From: Phocaeicola vulgatus
GTDB lineage: Bacteria; Bacteroidota; Bacteroidia; Bacteroidales; Tannerellaceae
Reading direction: 5' to 3'
Assembly (NCBI GenBank): GCA_022009975.1
Contig: CP091733.1
Span: 1,911,001 to 1,975,000, forward strand
Length of the DNA stretch: 64,000 nt
Shown: piece by piece, positions 61,249 through 64,000 of the stretch
Layout: every line of letters begins with the position of its first letter
Position numbering within the stretch: the first letter of the stretch is position 1
Program-made: the position numbers and the translations under genes
Notes under the pieces: generated by a model
Told to the model about the DNA's origin: nothing
The model's database searches: none
What the model saw: the letters and a program-made list of their open reading frames with translations, nothing else

Positions 61249-62051
61249 ATGGTAACAAAATTCAAAAATCATCTTGCCAAAACTAATTTGGCAAAGAACA
61301 CCGTGACATCGTATGTGTGGACGGTAAACTATTTCCTTACTCACTATAAGGAAGTGAACAAGAAGAATCTGTTGGCTTATAAAGGCTACTTGGTGGAGAA
61401 CTTCAGACCACAAACGGTAAACTTGCGACTGCAAGGCATCAACAAGTATTTGGGAGTTTACAAAGCAGGACAAACTGAAAGTAAAGTTTGTCAAGGTTCA
61501 GCAGAAGAACTTTCTGGAAAACGTAATCAGCGATGCCGATTACAAATTTTTGAAAGCACAGCTAAAAGCGGATGGCTATGATGAATGGTATTTTGTGGTT
61601 TGGTTTATGGCTGCTACTGGGGCACGTGTAAGCGAACTTCTCCAAATCAAAGCGGAACATGTGCAAGTAGGGTATCTTGACCTTTATAGCAAAGGCGGTA
61701 AGATACGCCGCCTGTATATCCCCAAGACATTACGCACGGAAGCCTCCAAATGGCTCAAAGAGAAAGGTGTAAGTTCCGGTTATATCTTCCTAAACAGATT
61801 TGGCGAGCGGATTACTACTCGTGGCATTGCATCCCAACTCAAACATTTTGCCGAAATACGGAATGAACCGAGAGGTTGTTTACCCTCATTCTTTTCGTCA
61901 TCGTTTTGCCAAGAATTTTCTTGACCGTTTCAATGACATAGCTCTGTTAGCTGACCTCATGGGGCATGAGAGTATAGAAACCACTCGTATTTATCTCCGC
62001 CGAACAGGCAGCGAACAGCAAAAAATCGTGGATAAGATTGTAAACTGGTAA
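61249..62051 (+). CDS. Tyrosine site-specific recombinase of the hsdS locus (two frameshifts)
   Basis: A 267-residue recombinase. The N-terminal SAM-like DNA-binding domain begins MVTKFKNHLAKTNLAKNTVT. The catalytic domain has Arg in MAATGARVSELLQI, Lys in LYSKGGKIRRLYIP, the HSFRHRFAKNFL box (His-x-x-Arg), then GHESIETTRIYLRR with the second His and the nucleophilic Tyr. All active-site residues are present. Slips near 61470 and 61860 look like sequencing error. Its position between the inverted hsdS sequences makes it the likely invertase for them. Confidence 0.88.
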
Positions 62052-62062
62052 ATACGTTATAA

Positions 62063-62096
62063 TCCTTAGAAGTGCATTTGACTACACTTCTAAGGA
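62063..62096. terminator. 12-bp perfect hairpin between recombinase and inverted hsdS
   Basis: TCCTTAGAAGTG pairs with CACTTCTAAGGA around a ten-base loop, with T-rich sequence on the recombinase side. It would end both convergent frames. Confidence 0.65.
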
Positions 62097-63336
62097 CTTT
62101 TTAATATGGTCAAGAAGGGAGAATAGTTTCTCTATCTTTTGGACGATACGTTGCTGCTCGGGGAATGGAGGCAAAGGAAATAACCATTCATCTATATGAC
62201 TTTTGTTTATGGATGGAGAATTATCGCCTTTCATAAATTGATTTAGTCCTGTTACAACATAATCAGAGATCATAAGGTAATAACAATACTCGGAATTAAG
62301 GTCATCAATGGGACTACATACATAAAAACCAGTTGACGCAATGCAGCCATCCACACTAACTTTAGCAATATTACGCAAATAAGGACGTACCATTGAAAAT
62401 ACAACATCTCCCTTTTGTGTATAACGGCTTGCTCGACTCGGTGCGTTAGCTGTTTTTATACTTTTAATTTTATTAATTATCTGCCGTTTGTTATCAATTG
62501 AATCAATATCAATATACAAAAATTCATCATTATGAGGTTTGGTAGATTTCATCGGCAAAAAGATTTGTCTTCCTTTTGCCCAGCACCAACTTTGAGGCAA
62601 CTTCCACTTATGCCCGTTATCACAAGGTGTGAAGTCGGGATTGATGCGCTTCAAGAGTTCAATGGCTGGCTCATCATTTGGGTCTTGCGGTACAAGTTTG
62701 CCCATGAATGGCAAGGTCAAGGATTTTTGCTCTTGGCTTGTTTTATTACAGTCTGCAAATCTCCTTTACCGTTCTTGACTGATGTCAATTAACGAGAATC
62801 CACTTATCTATCTCTGCTACAGATTCTTTCCTTGTTCCCTTAATGGAGGAATAGGTATCATTAATTGCGACAGTCTTTTTTTGGCATTGATATTAGACTG
62901 ATTAACAGCATCCGTTTTTTCACATTATAACACCATTCACGATTATAGCCGCTATTCATCACAGTGTTTAGATAGTCAGGAGAAATCAATAAAGGTCTAA
63001 TACGAATAAGATAACCTGCATAAATGGCTGGTTGTTCATCCTTGTAGATTGCTGTTTTTCCAACCCATTCACTACTATTTGTGCGATTAAACAGTAAATC
63101 GTATTTTTCAAGAGAGTATTGTTCAATATCTTCATCATTCGAAGAATACACTAAATTCGAATAGTCTATTGTACCAACATTAGTAATATTCCCCTATTCT
63201 GTAAAACTGCTATTTTACCCACACTTGATGATTTCTCAGAAGTTCCATATTTTTAATTCGCATACAATATCTTCCAGCTTACACCACACCCACGAACCTG
63301 GCACCTCAAATGGCACCTGCTCATAATGGGGCGTAT
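62082..63336 (-). pseudogene. Silent inverted hsdS copy (same TRD1, different TRD2)
   Basis: Read leftwards, it repeats TRD1 of the expressed gene (YSSNDEDIEQYSLEKYDLLF, then NRTNSSEWVGKTAIYKDEQP) and the central helix. At GHKWKLPQSWCWAKG it diverges into a third TRD2, ending IVQKIEKLFSLLDHIKKSLEV. It lacks the opening MDTKKLRQK helix and any promoter, so it is silent as it stands. Several one-base slips in the TRD1 part look like read error. Inversion across the long repeat would bring this TRD2 behind the expressed TRD1. Confidence 0.82.
62610..63336 (-). repeat. Long inverted repeat, right arm
   Basis: Reverse complement of 59409-60121 with few differences, mostly one-base indels. Confidence 0.85.
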
Positions 63337-63413
63337 GTATTGTACATAATGAGTTAAAAACATTTAATGTGTTGCAACTTTAGTTTTTAATTACAGCACA
63401 TCAAATAGGACGT

Positions 63414-64000
63414 TTATCTTCTCCTATAACTTTTCTTTTTATTCTGAATCTTAACCATTCCTATCGCAAACATCAGACACCTTCTTCGATAGGCTTCTTC
63501 CTCTTCATCGGGTTGACGACCATCCCATCGGATATCAGATGAAGAGTCACCTCCTCCAGAAGATACACTGATAGGAGTTCCACCTGCTAAAGCATCCGCT
63601 ATGGCGAATATCTTTGACCGGAGTGATGGATTCGACAGTTGGTCAAGTATGGTGTCCAATATTGATTTAACTCATCGTTGTTCTTTGAAAGTTGTTCGAC
63701 ATCCCTTTTTAACCGATAAAATTCCCCATACTCTGCCAATACATTTTGCTGTGCAGTCTTCACTTGTCTCTCCGCTTCATTTCTATAGAGAGCCTCTATT
63801 TGGCGGACGATCGAATTGAAACGCTTGGCTATTTCCTGATTCTGTTTCTCAATCCATTTGTCCGTAATAAACAGAGGATATTTCCCCGAAATACAAGGTG
63901 GATCAAAATCAATTTTGTAGTTTCTGAAAGGCTGTATTACAGAGCCAGCTTTCAAGGTCTTGGGTCAGTTTGTTCAATTCCTGCTCTTTTGTATGGAGTT
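63414..64000 (-). CDS. C-terminal part of a coiled-coil protein, possibly mobilization protein (partial, frameshifted)
   Basis: The open frames join as a leftward protein that enters from beyond the window: ELNKLTQDLES, then GSVIQPFRNYKIDFDPPCIS, WIEKQNQEIAKRFNSIVRQI, a coiled coil (EYGEFYRLKRDVEQLSKNND), ILDTILDQLSNPSLRSKIFA, and a basic tail ending KKKSYRRR. Slips lie near 63655 and 63945. The long coil and basic tail recall the ends of Bacteroides mobilization/plasmid-recombination proteins, but the catalytic part is not in view, so this remains a guess. Confidence 0.4.

Overview
The window comes from a member of the Bacteroidales (Bacteroides/Parabacteroides-like). Supporting signs are promoters of the Bacteroidetes type (TAnnTTTG near -7) before many genes, a hybrid two-component regulator, a CarboxypepD_reg-type outer-membrane barrel, DUF4105, DUF4185 and DUF4954 proteins, a carboxynorspermidine route to polyamines and an inositol-sphingolipid type gene cluster. 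I cannot fix the genus. About half of the real genes, including secA, mfd and hsdM, are broken by single-base indels, often in homopolymers. The pattern points to sequencing error rather than decay, so I give each gene as one reconstructed feature and note where the frame slips.

Layout. 1-3.8 kb: AT-rich accessory DNA with two small ORFs and a large coiled-coil / CoiA-like nuclease / WG-repeat protein that runs off the left edge. 3.8-4.7 kb: gene-free, with a diverged duplication. 4.7-13.4 kb (minus strand): secA, a PafA-like phosphatase, a DUF4105 protein, and nspC with carboxynorspermidine dehydrogenase. 13.7-16.4 kb (plus): a four-gene phosphoinositol-lipid operon (PgpA-like phosphatase, GtrA, CDP-alcohol phosphotransferase, Aur1-like PAP2). 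16.5-19.4 kb: malate dehydrogenase and an APC permease. 19.5-20.15 kb: a 5'-truncated DUF4954 gene. 20.2-26.1 kb: an AraC-linked cassette of two exported aldo/keto reductases, an SDR, a lipoprotein metallo-hydrolase and two hexapeptide acetyltransferases, flanked by about 80-bp direct repeats. 26.3-31.0 kb: an outer-membrane barrel, a DUF4185 protein and a 49-codon gene. 31.3-49.2 kb: mfd, an MFS carrier, a hybrid two-component regulator, a Gfo/Idh/MocA oxidoreductase, a POT peptide transporter, RNase P RNA, YihY, an NtrC/NtrB-type pair and ThrE.

49.8-63.4 kb is a defence island. It holds a membrane protein of unknown function, a TOTE-like primase/helicase/PLD protein transcribed divergently from an XRE regulator, and a type I restriction-modification operon (hsdR, hsdM, a DUF1016/YhcG nuclease, hsdS). 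Downstream of hsdS lie a silent target-recognition cassette, a tyrosine recombinase and a second, inverted, promoterless hsdS. Inverted repeats let the second recognition domain be swapped, giving at least three predicted specificities. The right edge carries the end of a coiled-coil protein, possibly a mobilization protein.

Several families of dispersed palindromic repeats lie between genes. One keeps complementary ends while the bases of those ends change from copy to copy.
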